A stretch of 64,000 bases of DNA, from assembly GCA_002104905.1 (NCBI GenBank), contig MCFE01000243.1, positions 53,349 to 117,348 on the forward strand, written 5' to 3'. The DNA comes from Basidiobolus meristosporus CBS 931.73 (Eukaryota > Basidiobolomycota > Basidiobolomycetes > Basidiobolales > Basidiobolaceae). Made by a program: the position numbers and the translations under genes. A model generated the notes under the pieces. It ran no database searches, was not told where the DNA came from, and saw only the letters and a program-made list of their open reading frames with translations. Below, in pieces: positions 52,069 through 61,649 of this stretch; within the stretch, counting starts at the first letter, position 1, and each line of letters opens with the position of its first letter.

Positions 52069-52469
52069 ATGCAACGCACTTTCCACATTCTATCAGCCCT
52101 AGTATTCCTATTTGGTGTATCTTATGCATCGCCCATTGCAACGTATGACAACCAGCAAGTAGACCAATGGACGGCAATGAACCATCAATGTCATACACTC
52201 CAACATACTATCAACTAGAGTCCCCAAACGCCTATCCATTGTTGGACAACGCTCAGACAAATTCGGCACAGAATGCTCAGGCACTTTCCAACCAGAATCA
52301 ATTTGAGCAAGTGCAGCAAGTAGATCAGACGTTGTACCAGCCATCTGTGCCAACATATGTACAATCAATTACTCCCGATGAGGATGACACTCAAGACGAC
52401 GACGATCAGTCTTCGTGTAAACGTTGCCAACGACGCCATCGTAAACGTAGATACAGAGGCAGCTTTTGA
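52069..52469 (+). pseudogene. Small secreted-protein family, copy 2 (frameshifted after the signal peptide)
   Basis: The ATG at 52069 opens a good signal peptide (hydrophobic core LSALVFLFGVSYA). The mature frame (52167-52469: YPLLDNAQ, QFEQVQQVDQTLYQPS, TPDEDDTQD, basic Cys/Arg tail) is in another register. Compared with the copy at 52947, 13 bases are missing near 52150, which explains the break. As it stands the peptide from 52069 ends at a TAG near 52217. It is a recent pseudogene unless an unrecognised intron restores it. Confidence 0.65.
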
Positions 52470-52946
52470 CTCAATCGTAAACACTTATTTGGCATTCACA
52501 ATCATTCCCATCATATAATCGCTATCTCTGCAAGCTATCCAACACATACATTTCTTCTGCAAACAAGATTACACCAACTGATACCAGACAGCGTGACCAC
52601 AGGGATGAGTGGAATGAGCATCGTGAAGATTCTGGCAATGACTCCTCAAGCAATAGTGTGAATCATTTTGGTTTTGTACCCTCCAATTTGCGAGCAATAT
52701 TGAATAAACTACTAAAATGGAATAGTGGTGAGCAATCGTGGTGAGCAATCGTGGTGAGCAATAAATCGATGATGGTATTAGCAATGAAGTACGTAGATTG
52801 ATGATACATAGGTTTAATTGGCTGTGGATTGTTTTTATTGATGATTGGCCACATAGAATAGCTATCAACTGAGCTTCGGCTGCTGCTGATGGTTGATAAA
52901 AACAAAAGCAACTTTTTGCATTCCAGTGTGTAACTAAGAGCCAATA
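52470..52946. other. Spacer with a short triplet of GTGGTGAGCAATC
   Basis: Three adjacent near-identical 13-bp units occur at about 52725-52762. Otherwise featureless. Confidence 0.5.
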
Positions 52947-53373
52947 TGTGACGTAATTTCCGAATTTTATCCACGCATTTTAGCCACGCATTTTATCCAC
53001 GCATTTTAGCCACGCATTTTAGCCACGCATTTTATCCACGCATTTTAGCCACCTTAGTATTCCTATTCGGTGTATCCTATGCATTGCCCATTGCTACGTA
53101 CGACAACCAATAAGTAGACCAGGGTGTCCAAGTGGACTATGAGACTGAACCATCGATGTCATATGCGCCGACAGGTTACCAGCTGGAGTCCCCGATCACC
53201 TATCCCTAGTTGGACAATGTTGAAACTAATTCCGTACAGAATGCTCGGGCACTTTCCAACCATCTACGTCGACATATGTGCAATCATTTACCCCAGACGA
53301 GGATGAAAACCAAGACTTGGTTAACCACGATGATCAGCCATCGTGTAGACGTAGATACAGAGACAGCTATTGA
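52947..53373 (+). pseudogene. Small secreted-protein family, copy 3 (minisatellite in the signal peptide)
   Basis: The start is ruined (ATG immediately followed by TGA at 52947). The signal-peptide core is interrupted by the 13-bp minisatellite, a further TAA follows at about 53110, and the middle of the mature part is deleted. Recognisable parts are LVFLFGVSYALPIA, EPSMSYAPTGYQLESP, TPDEDENQD and the CRRRYRDSY ending. Confidence 0.75.
52964..53053. repeat. 13-bp minisatellite, about seven units
   Basis: The unit is ATTTTAKCCACGC, alternating between ATTTTATCCACGC and ATTTTAGCCACGC. It lies where the related copy at 52069 has a single CATTCTATCAGCC. Confidence 0.95.
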
Positions 53374-53962
53374 TGAGAACAGGTTGTTGGTATTTCTACA
53401 TTTTATTACTTACATGTAATCGATGTCACACCAGTTTCCCTATTTATGTAGACTATCAAGTACACACAATTATTGTGTAAATAAGCTGTCAAATATGAAC
53501 ACTGGAAAAAAAGACACATAAGAGATGTGCCCACAGGGATGGGTGGAACAATGGCGAGTATCAACAGAGATCGAAGTAAGGGAAAGAGTCGCTTAAGCGC
53601 TAATTTGCATAATTATCACACGAATCGCTCGTCTGTGACGCATATTATATGTGCGCTCAGGACACTCTAGGATGCCCAATCTCCAAATTGAATAAGCCCG
53701 GGTTGAGCTTATTAAATAAGCCACCCAATACCTCCAAGCAGTACTTCGATACGTGCACAGCCAAGTCTTATCAGTTTCTTACCCTTCCCCTGAATTGGTA
53801 GCTGGATTTCGGGTCATCGGAAGGAAGTATGGAAATTGGCGTGGTGTTGAGTTTGTCAAACGCTCTTGTTCCCATGCCGGTAATGGCTATATTTCTGCTA
53901 TCATATATGAGGCGAAAAATAATGAAACTTTATTGGATTTGGACTTAAGTGCAGTCGTTGGT
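53374..53962. other. Spacer, partly similar to 49735-49855
   Basis: Two short blocks (TTGAATAAGC..CCAATACCT and GTTTCTTACCCTTC) recur near 49770 and 49805. This suggests the two secreted-gene neighbourhoods arose by duplication. No gene is seen. Confidence 0.45.
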
Positions 53963-54523
53963 TCATTGAGTGTCTTCCATGGGCTCCGTATACTGTGAAT
54001 CCTGATTAGCACAGTTATCGTCACATTGAGCATCCTCCATGGGCTCAGAGTACTGTGTATCTTGGTCAGAGCATCCTTCGATGCATTGGGTGTCCACTAC
54101 TGGTGTGGAGTACGTCTCATCTTGTGCAGGCTGAACCATAACTATGGGGTAACCAGAGCCATCTTCGGAGTGTTCAGCACCCTTCTGTTTGGCTGAACCT
54201 TCTACTTCGAGGCTAGGGCCTGCTTGAAACTGAACATCGAGACTCTTGTCACTGTTGGCGTTGGCAGTGTTCAGATTGTCATGCTTTCTGGTCACGGTGG
54301 TGAACACCTGACGCAACAATGGCACTTGAACGTTTGGCGTTTCAACAGTGGGTTGAACCTGGACTTGTTGGTAGCAGTTTCTTGCTTGGTCTGAGCATGA
54401 ATACCTGCGATAACGGACTCTTCTATGCTCACGGTTGCATGACTCGGAGCATGGGACTGGAGCAGCAACGGCGGCTTGAAGAGAGGCAAGGCCCAAGATC
54501 AATGATACAATGAATGCACGCAT
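53963..54523 (-). CDS. Small secreted protein with C-terminal cysteine repeats, intact
   Basis: A single exon of 186 residues. Residues 1-20 (MRAFIVSLILGLASLQAAVA) form a signal peptide, followed by a Cys/Arg/Tyr-rich basic segment (about 25-52). The middle is polar with no recognised domain. The C-terminus has two 20-residue repeats of the form Q-C-x-x-x-C-x-x-Q-D-x-Q-Y-x-E-P-M-E-D. A partial decayed relative lies at 51127. The protein is probably secreted; function unknown. The gene is the last intact cellular gene before the telomeric array. Confidence 0.75.
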   Translation of the reverse strand: MRAFIVSLILGLASLQAAVAAPVPCSESCNREHRRVRYRRYSCSDQARNCYQQVQVQPTVETPNVQVPLLRQVFTTVTRKHDNLNTANANSDKSLDVQFQAGPSLEVEGSAKQKGAEHSEDGSGYPIVMVQPAQDETYSTPVVDTQCIEGCSDQDTQYSEPMEDAQCDDNCANQDSQYTEPMEDTQ

Positions 54524-54564
54524 CTTTGAGAACTGCTGAGTTCATTGCCAAGTACACTCGGGAA

Positions 54565-54570
54565 TATATA
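54565..54570 (-). promoter_or_regulatory. TATA box of the 53963 gene
   Basis: TATATA lies about 42 bases upstream of the ATG at 54523. It is conserved in the duplicated promoter at 49840-50043. Confidence 0.6.
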
Positions 54571-54696
54571 GCATGGGAACCATTATAACATGGTTACAAC
54601 GTTGATGGTAGCAATAGTTAGTTAACTTTATCAGATTGAAAATTAGCATTCGCTCTGCCATCATCGGCTCAATCGCATTGATATCGCGTACTTTAT

Positions 54697-54714
54697 TTAG
54701 GGTTAGGGTTAGGG
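54697..54714 (+). repeat. Internal telomeric tract cutting the promoter duplication
   Basis: TTAGGGTTAGGGTTAGGG. Homology with 50043 stops at 54690, six bases before the tract begins. Confidence 0.9.
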
Positions 54715-55236
54715 GGGAAAGTCACCAAGTGGTGAAATCTTTATTTACTTATGACAAGTATCTAAAGAAGCCAAGTTAATCTGAAGTTATTCCTAGAAAG
54801 CTAGGTCTGAGAGATATCTTCCTGGTAAGCCAGGTCTGAGAGTTAAGAGGCTGAGTGGTACTGTATTTCCTAGTTAGCTAGGTCTGAGAGAGGTTTCCTG
54901 GAAAGCCAGGCCTGAGAAGTGAGAATCTGAATATATCTGAGCTAAGTTATACTGGTTTGCGGTAGCTGAATTGTGGCCGGAATGGCCAGTAGACTGGGGG
55001 AACTGAGATGAATTTCTGGGCGATCACAGGCCAAATTTACTAGGCAAATATGGCCAATTAGCATTTCAAGGATTTCAGCCAATCGGAGCCTTTACTTTGC
55101 CCAATGGTTGATCAAGCCATCTCCCAATGAGCACATATCAATTTATTAATCAAATTTTGCTGGATCCAGGATTTGAACCCACAACCATGGGTATGGATGG
55201 GTTAGGGATAACCACAAGGCTAAGTGTTCTTGGTTG
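54715..55236 (-). mobile_element. Telomeric SINE copy 2, full length
   Basis: Its RNA 3' end (left) abuts the telomeric tract. The 5' end (right), read on the minus strand, begins AACCAAGAACACTTAGCC and holds a tRNA-like promoter. TAGCCTTGTGGTTA fits an A box, and GGTTCAAATCCTGG (about 55160-55174) is a near-perfect B box. Copy 4 begins at the same base, which defines the 5' end. The body of about 370 bp is non-coding and the tail resembles that of LINE-A. Confidence 0.88.
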
Positions 55237-55295
55237 GGGGGAGACAGTCACCAACAGGTGAAATCTTTATTTCAGTTGAAACAAAGAAGCCAGCG

Positions 55296-58030
55296 CTACT
55301 GTTGTAGCTTTGATACAAGAGTGTGTAGCTGAGGGGAATTTGTAGGTAAGTTAATAAGAAGTGATGATAGTTCTTCAGTGCTCAAGACACTGTTCAGTGG
55401 GAAGGGGGGTAGCAAGAGAGGTAAGAATGACTTGTGAACAACATTAATGAGGGGAATGTGATAAGGATTGATATTCATCATAAAGGGAGTGTGCTGCTGC
55501 AGATATTGCTGCCAAAGGTCTGTCAAGTACTTCAGGTAGGCCAGCTTGGGTTTTTCTGACTGCAGAATATAGTGAGCAAACGTCTTGACTTCAGGATCTC
55601 CAAGTATAGTTCTCCAGCAGGAGTCAGGTGTTGTGTGGTGTGTTCTCTTCCAGGCCTTAATCAGTGGGTTGTTGCAGTTGTGAAGTCTGAGGTATAATCT
55701 GGTTCTAAGGTAGAGAAGTCTGATCTTATAGGGCATAAACCCAAAAGCACCAAGAATAGCATGTCTGTAGGGGCATTCAGGCAAATGAGGCACCAAGGAG
55801 GTAATGCACCATACTGCAAACTTGTCAAGCTTAGTGCAGTCTCTAGAAGTAAGAGAGAGAAGTGGTAAGCCAAATTCCAGGACAGGGAAGACAAACTGCT
55901 TGAGTAGAAGGAGGCAGCTGGGAGCTGAAGTTGTAGGAGGAGTAACAGCCAGTAGCTTGTGGAGTGCCTGTCTTGCCAGGATAATTCTCTTCTTCAGGTG
56001 TGCTCCAGAGTCTAGTCCAGTAGGAAGGAAAGGAAAGCCAAGATATGTAGCAGAAACCTGAGCAGGTAGAGTGGAGTTCTCCAAGTTGATGGGAGAGCCC
56101 AAAGGTACTGTCTTTGCAATGGAAAGCTGGAGATTATTCTTCTGCAGATACTGGTGGATGGTCTGGGAGTCTTGTTGCACATTGGAGGAGGATATTCTGA
56201 TGTCATCAGCAAAGAGAGTAACCAGGCAGTCAGCTGAGAGTCTTGGGAAATCATTCAGGAAGATGGCAAACAGTATAGGACCAAGCACAGAGCCTTGAAC
56301 CACTCCATTAGGAACTGAGAAAACAGCTGATTGCTCACTTGGGTGCAGAATTCTTGCTTGTGGATCCAGAAACAGAGACCTGACAAGGAGGGTGAGAGAG
56401 GTACTGGAGAAGCATTGCAACTTGGACCAAAGCAGATTTCTGTCAACTGAATCAAAGGCCTTAGTAATATCAAACAGAACAGAGGGATACTTGCACTGGA
56501 GAGAGTGATCTTGGCTAAGTATGACTGCATATTCCAAGGAGAGGCCAGGAACAAAGCCAAACTGTGCAGGATGAAACTTGAGGGAGTCAGAGTAGAGCTC
56601 CTGAGCAAGCAGAAGCTCAAACACCTTTCTGCAGGTGGGCAGCAGAGATATTGGCCTGTAGGAGCTAGGATCCAGGTGCTTTCCTTTACCCTTGTACAGT
56701 GGCAGAACATTTGCAAAGGACCATTCCTCAGGAGTAGAAAGCTGGGCTGAGCATTGCTGAAACAGTGGAAGCAGAAGTGCAGACATGGCCTTGGTACTAG
56801 TCTTCAGAAGCTCATAAGAGATTGTGTCCACACCTGGAGCAGTAGAGTTGGGAAGCCTCTTGAGCACATTATGGATTCTCCTTTGATCAAGTGCAAGTGG
56901 GATGGGCAGAGTCTGGAAGTCAGGATGAAAGCCAGGAGTTGAGTACTGCTTTGTAGAGAAGAAGATGTTAGCCAGCTGTTCTGTTGAAGGTAACTTCCTG
57001 GAAGAGGGCCTCATTGCCCTGTAGAGTCTTGATACTGTTCTTGTTATAGAGTTGGAAGATTGAAGAGGCAAGGAACTCATAATATGATCCCAGAGCTGAG
57101 TATGCAGAGTGTGGTGAATTGCCTTGGAGTGGTGTATTGCTGTCAGGAGGAGTTTCTCTGTTTTTGGGTTAGGGAAGCTCAGGTAGCTTTGTTGCAGGGC
57201 TGAAACAATGGATTCCCATTTTCTTGAGGTAACAGCAGTAGTCTTGCATGGCAGTGAGAGGGAGGCAGACACCAGAATCAAGATGCTTCACAAAGAGCCA
57301 GGCAAAGTTGAGATCATCTGGCAGAGAAAGTAGCAAACTGGCAAGCTTCAAGTAGTTCCCAAAGTCTTTCTTCTGATTCTTGGTAGCTTTGTGGGTGAGC
57401 ACAGTAAGTTTTGGCAGCTTCTCTTCACAACTGGTTGCATAGAAAGGGACCAGGCTGGGTGGTCAGAGGCTCTCAAGGATCCTAGCTCAGCTCCAGAGAA
57501 TTGCTTAACTTCATTCACAAAGTAGAGGGCAGCAGCAGAAGGGCAGATCCAGTCAACACATCTTTTCTCAGATTGAGCACCTAGTGCTAGCAGATGGCTT
57601 TCTCTCAGGAAGTTCAGTAGGAATGTAGACCTTGGCTTCATTCTTGCAGTCAGAGTAGTCTTGTTCTCAGGATGGGGAATGTTGAGATCTCCAAGCAAGA
57701 TAACAAGGTGTTGATATAGACTGTTGGTATTGCTGAACCTTCTGGCATATAACTTGCACTTCCTGAAGGGCTAGACTTGGAGGCAGATAGCAGAGCACCA
57801 GACTGATAGTTGGCAACTGGAGAGCAGCACAGTAAGGGGAGTAAAGAGGAACACAGAGCTGAGGAGTATTGATGGTAGAAGAGATGAAGCAGATAGAGGA
57901 GGTATTCTTTGTTCTAGGAGTAGAAAAGCAATATAGATTAGTCAAAAGTATAGAGGGTAGCTGGACATCAATCAAACACAGGCAGGGAAAATCTTGAAAG
58001 AAGTCTCTCTAGAGTTGGTCTTGATGGCTG
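55296..58030 (-). pseudogene. LINE-A ORF2, endonuclease and reverse transcriptase, broken
   Basis: Endonuclease pieces lie at 57975-57667 and 57698-57348 (MLGDLNIPHP with the G-D-L-N motif, and RASDHPAW). The RT frame 57281-55296 (661 residues) is intact and nearly identical to copy 1, including LVTLFADDIRI. Against copy 1, an extra A near 57281 and a missing base near 57421 throw the endonuclease out of frame with the RT. Confidence 0.85.
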
Positions 58031-58066
58031 TATGCTGTTGCAGTTAAGCAACAGAACTTCAGGTAG

Positions 58067-59603
58067 TCAGGCAGAGGTTGTAGCTTCTTCAGAGGCAGCA
58101 TTAACAATGTGACCTGCAGAGTCCCAGAGCTCTTCAAATGGTGGATCACTTAAGTCAGCAAGGAGGGAAATGGCATGGTTCTTGAGGAAGTATGCCACAT
58201 CATAGGAGGGGGCTTGTCTCTTGATGGCAGCAAAGAAAGACAGAATGGCAACATGGGCTGGAGGCTTGTTGAACAGTAGAGAGTCAGAGGATTCAGATTC
58301 TTCAGGCACTATCTTGAAGTCAGTTTTCAGCCAGTTAAGGTTCTTCTCCACAAAGGCAACAAATGGGTCAGCAATGTTTTGGTCTAGGATAACCTCCAGA
58401 ATCTTCCCTTTTCTCCAGGCCAGGTTGACAATTCTTGAGAGCTGAATATTGCATGCCTTGAGTGCTTTCCTGATGTTGGAAATGGGGGTCCAGGGAACTT
58501 GCTTCAAGTACACCACAGTCCAGGTAGAAGCTGGTGGTAGGTTTGCTGGGGGCTTGTAAGTCCTTCTGTGTTGCAATGGAGCTGCAGTAGTCAGATTGGA
58601 GTCCACATTCTCAGTAGAAGGTTTTCTTGATGGTGTCTTGCTGAATAGTACTGGAGCTGGATGTGCTGATAATTCTTGCTAGAACCTTGCCTGCATAAGT
58701 CTGAGGTATAGCTGAGGTGACTGTAGAGGTGGTGGCAGCTGGTGCAGGTGGAGAGGCAGAGACTGAAGCAGGAACTGAGGTCACCTGGGAGAAGGCAGTA
58801 GAAGCAGGTTTTCTGGGAGGAACAGAGTTCACTATCCAGTTGTTCTGTAAAACACTGGAGTAGCTTTTCTGTGGAACAGGATCTTGCTCTTGAACAGGAA
58901 CAGAAGCAGGAGGCTGGGGCTGAGCAGTAGTGGTAAGGCAGTGGCACTCCAAGGAAGCTTTTTGCAAGGCATCTCTGGCAGTTTTCAGGGCAGTATTGGC
59001 TTCATTCTTGAGCTTCTTGCATTGGGCATCCAGTCTCTTGTTTTCAATAGCCAGGGCAGTATTGGCAGCCTCTAAATCAGCAATTCTCTTCTCAATTGCA
59101 AGGAATCTCTGAAGAAATGCATCAGTAGAAGTGCTGGCATCTGGGAGAGCAGTGGCAGGAATAGAGTCCATTGACAGTGGGCTTCTTGGAGGCAAGGAAA
59201 GTGGACTGGCAGATTCAGGCACAAAAGGAGATATCCTGGCAGGAGGAGAAGGAGTATCCAAGGCAGTAACAGAGGCAATTCTTGTTGGTGAAGCAGCAGC
59301 AGGGGAGGCAAGCCTGTTCAAAAACTGGGCAGGAGAGAGTGCTTGAGGAGAGGGAGTCTTCAGCTTGCCAAGCATGTCTTCCATCAGAGTGATACCAATA
59401 TTCCTGGTGCATTTGCAGAGAAAAGTAAGCTTCCTGAGTCTGCCAGCTCTTCCATTCCTTCTGATAGTTCCTTTGTTTCCACAGTTGGGGCAAGAAATCT
59501 TCTTGACAGACTTGTCAAAGCAATCAAGAACCTTCCTTTCAGGTGTAGTGGGCTCCTGTTGAGGTTTTGGTGGCATATCCAGAGTTTCAGCTTCAAATTT
59601 CAA
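58067..59603 (-). pseudogene. LINE-A ORF1 (two frames: 59603-58611 and 58606-58067)
   Basis: The first frame (330 residues) has a Cys cluster at 38, 41, 63 and 65 (C-P-N-C and C-K-C), then Pro/Ser-rich linkers and a coiled-coil-like stretch (FLAIEKRIADLEAANTALAI). The second frame (about 179 residues, open upstream of its apparent GTG start) begins with an RNA-binding-like segment (STWTVVYLKQVPWTPISNIR, ILEVILDQ). The frames are shifted by +1 at about 58611. The second part is homologous to the ORF1-like protein at 59877-60440. Whether the shift is mutational or programmed is unclear. Confidence 0.75.
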
Positions 59604-59643
59604 TTTTTGAGATTTTTGGGTGATTTTGATGGCGGGATCAAAA

Positions 59644-59658
59644 TTAGGGTTAGGGTTG
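59644..59658 (+). repeat. Internal telomeric tract
   Basis: TTAGGGTTAGGGTT at the truncated 5' side of LINE-A copy 4. It is followed by about 120 bp of unrecognised sequence (59659-59780) containing an ATGG tetranucleotide run. Confidence 0.85.
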
Positions 59659-59780
59659 CGCGCTGTGACTGCTTTTTACGATCGCAAGGTCAGATCTAGG
59701 AAAAATAAAATAGTTAGTAAGGTGATTTAATGGATGGATGGATGGATTCGGAGTCAGATCATCAATCGTGATATAGAGGA

Positions 59781-60753
59781 TTAGGAGGGGATGATCATCA
59801 CCAAAGGGTGAAATCTTTATTTAAATAATAAATAAAGAAGCCAAGTTTGAATATGAATATCTGAGATGCAGGAAGCCTACAAGATAAACTTGGACTTTGC
59901 TGTATCCCAAATATCCTCAATATCAAAGTCTAGAGGAGAGTGTAGCAAGACTGCTTGCTCACTGTAGTATTTCTTGAGGAAGTTTGTGACTTGAAGGGAA
60001 GGAGAGTTTTTCAACAAGCTGGTAAATCTTTTGAGGAGTTCTTTTTCCAGAGAGAATGGCACAAAGAGTGGAATGTCCAAATGATGTCTGAATATATGCT
60101 CTGAGAGCTCCCAATCCAGCATATTTTTGACTTCTTCTGTAAAATCTTCAACAATATCTTTGTCAAGAATAACTTCCAAGAGATCTCTGGCAATGTACTG
60201 AATGTTAATAATCTTAGGCATATGAATACCTAGGTCCTTGAGGTAGTTTCTTTGTTCTGATACTGGGAGATATCCTGCATTTCTGAAATAGCAAACAGCC
60301 CAGTTGGCAGTAGGAGGAGTATCAGGGCTGACAGGGAATCTTCTTCTGGCTTTAGAGTGCACTGGCTTAGGAGACTGTCTTGATGGAAGGCAGCTGGTTT
60401 TGGATGAGCTTGAAGTGCTTGGGAGTAGGTCTGAGTACAAGTAGTAGAAGTTGCTGGTTGCTGAGAATTTTCAGATTGACTGGATGAAGAGCTAATTGAG
60501 GGGTTGCAAGGTAAGGAAGAAGCTGAAAGAGAAGTGGAGAGGGCTGGGTGAAGTTCAGAAAGAGTTTTGAAAAGAATTTGGATCTGAGATTTCAACATTG
60601 AGTTTTCAGCTTCAAGAAGAGAAACTCTTTGTTCAAGGTAAGAAGTCTGTAAAGCGTGAAAGTTGGGTAAAGACATGGAAGAAGTAGATAATAAGAAGAA
60701 AAGAGTAGTTGGGGTGGGAGGGTGGGAAAATAGTTAAGAAGAAAAGAGAGGGG
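59781..60753 (-). mobile_element. ORF1-only retroelement with LINE-A-like tail
   Basis: The RNA 3' tail (left) reads, on the minus strand, TTTCACCCTTTGGTGATGAT then CATCCCCTCCTAA, the same hairpin-plus-C-run design as LINE-A. It is adjacent to GATTAGGAGGGG, a worn telomeric motif. The stop of the ORF1-like frame is only about 90 bases from this end, so no endonuclease or RT was lost between them. The 5' side ends at GGGTTAGGGTTAGGG (60752 onward). About 970 bp in all. Confidence 0.8.
59877..60676 (-). CDS. ORF1-like protein of the ORF1-only element (two overlapping frames)
   Basis: The N-terminal frame 60676-60230 begins MSLPNFHALQTSYLEQRVSL with a short coiled coil and then a Ser/Gln-rich region. 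The C-terminal frame 60440-59877 carries the conserved domain: NWAVCYFRNAGYLPVSEQR and DLLEVILDKDIVEDF match STWTVVYLKQVPW and KILEVILDQNIADPF of LINE-A ORF1, and FLKKYYSEQ..DIEDIWDTA matches FLKNHAIS..FEELWDSA. The frames change (-1) between about 60440 and 60330. It lacks the N-terminal Cys cluster of LINE-A ORF1. It would bind RNA but cannot reverse-transcribe it. Confidence 0.75.
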
Positions 60754-60783
60754 GTTAGGGTTAGGGTAGGGGTTAGGGTTAGG
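60754..60783 (+). repeat. Internal telomeric tract (imperfect)
   Basis: TTAGGGTTAGGGTAGGGG followed by TTAGGGTTAGGG: five units with one altered. Confidence 0.9.
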
Positions 60784-61109
60784 GGGGAGGACAGTCACCA
60801 AGTGGTGAAATCTTTATTTACTTATGACAAGTATCTAAAGAAGCCAAGTTAATCTGAAGTAATTCCTAGAAAGCTAGGTCTGAGAGATATCTTCCTGGTA
60901 AGCCAGGTCTGAGAGTTGAGAAGCTGAGTGGTACTATATTTCCTAGTTAGCTAGGTCTGAGAGAGGTTTCCTGGAAAGCCAGGCCTGAGAAGTGAGAATC
61001 TGAATATATCTGAGCTAAGTTATACTGGTTTTGCGGTAGCTGAATTGTGGCCGGAATGGCCAGTAGACTGGGGGAACTGAGATGTATTTCTGGGCGATCA
61101 CTGGCCATA
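60784..61109 (-). mobile_element. Telomeric SINE copy 3, 5'-truncated
   Basis: Tail and body match copies 1, 2 and 4. Homology stops at about 61109 (after CACTGGCCATA) and TTTAGGGGGG follows. The tRNA-like part is absent. Confidence 0.9.
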
Positions 61110-61114
61110 TTTAG

Positions 61115-61642
61115 GGGGGAGGAAAGTCACCAAGTGGTGAAATCTTTATTTACTTATGACAAGTATCTAAAGAAGCCAAGTTAATCTGAAGTTATTCCTA
61201 GAAAGCTAGGTCTGAGAGATATCTTCCTGGTAAGCCAGGACTGAGAGTTGAGAAGCTGAGTGGTACTATATTTCCTAGTTAGCTAGGTCTGAGAGAGGTT
61301 TCCTGGAAAGCCAGGCCTGAGAAGTGAGAATCTGAATATATCTGAGCTAAGTTATACTGGTTTGCGGTAGCTGAATTGTGGCTGGAATGGCCAGTAGACT
61401 GGGGGAACTGAGAGGAATTTCTGGGCAATCACTGGCCAAATTTACTAGGCAAATATGGCCAATTAGCATTTCAAGGATTTCAGCCAATCAGAGCCTTTAC
61501 TTTGCCCGATGGTTGATCAAGCCATCTCCCAATGGGCACACATCAATTTATTAATCAAATTTTGCTGGATCCAGGATTTGAACCCACAACCATGGGTATG
61601 GAAGGGTTAGGGATAACCACAAGGCTAAGTGTTCTTGGTTTT
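61115..61642 (-). mobile_element. Telomeric SINE copy 4, full length
   Basis: Joined to copy 3 through TTTAGGGGGG and ending on the right at the same 5' base as copy 2 (..GTTCTTGGTT), followed by TTAGGGGGGG. The A and B boxes of the tRNA-like promoter are present (B box at about 61570-61584). It is the best copy for defining the consensus. Confidence 0.9.
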
Positions 61643-61649
61643 AGGGGGG

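Larger units (their letters stand above)
55237..59643 (-). mobile_element. LINE-A copy 4, longest (about 4.4 kb)
   Basis: Runs from the C-tract RNA 3' end at 55237 to 59643, where TTAGGGTTAGGG follows. It includes the tail, ORF2 (endonuclease plus RT) and ORF1, so it is close to full length. The junction to the SINE on its left is the weakest in the array (GGTTGGGGGG, no complete TTAGGG). ORF2 has at least two indels, so the copy is inactive. Confidence 0.92.

Noticed and set aside
52964-53053. CRISPR-like array
   Set aside because: Thirteen-base units are directly adjacent without spacers: a minisatellite in a eukaryote.
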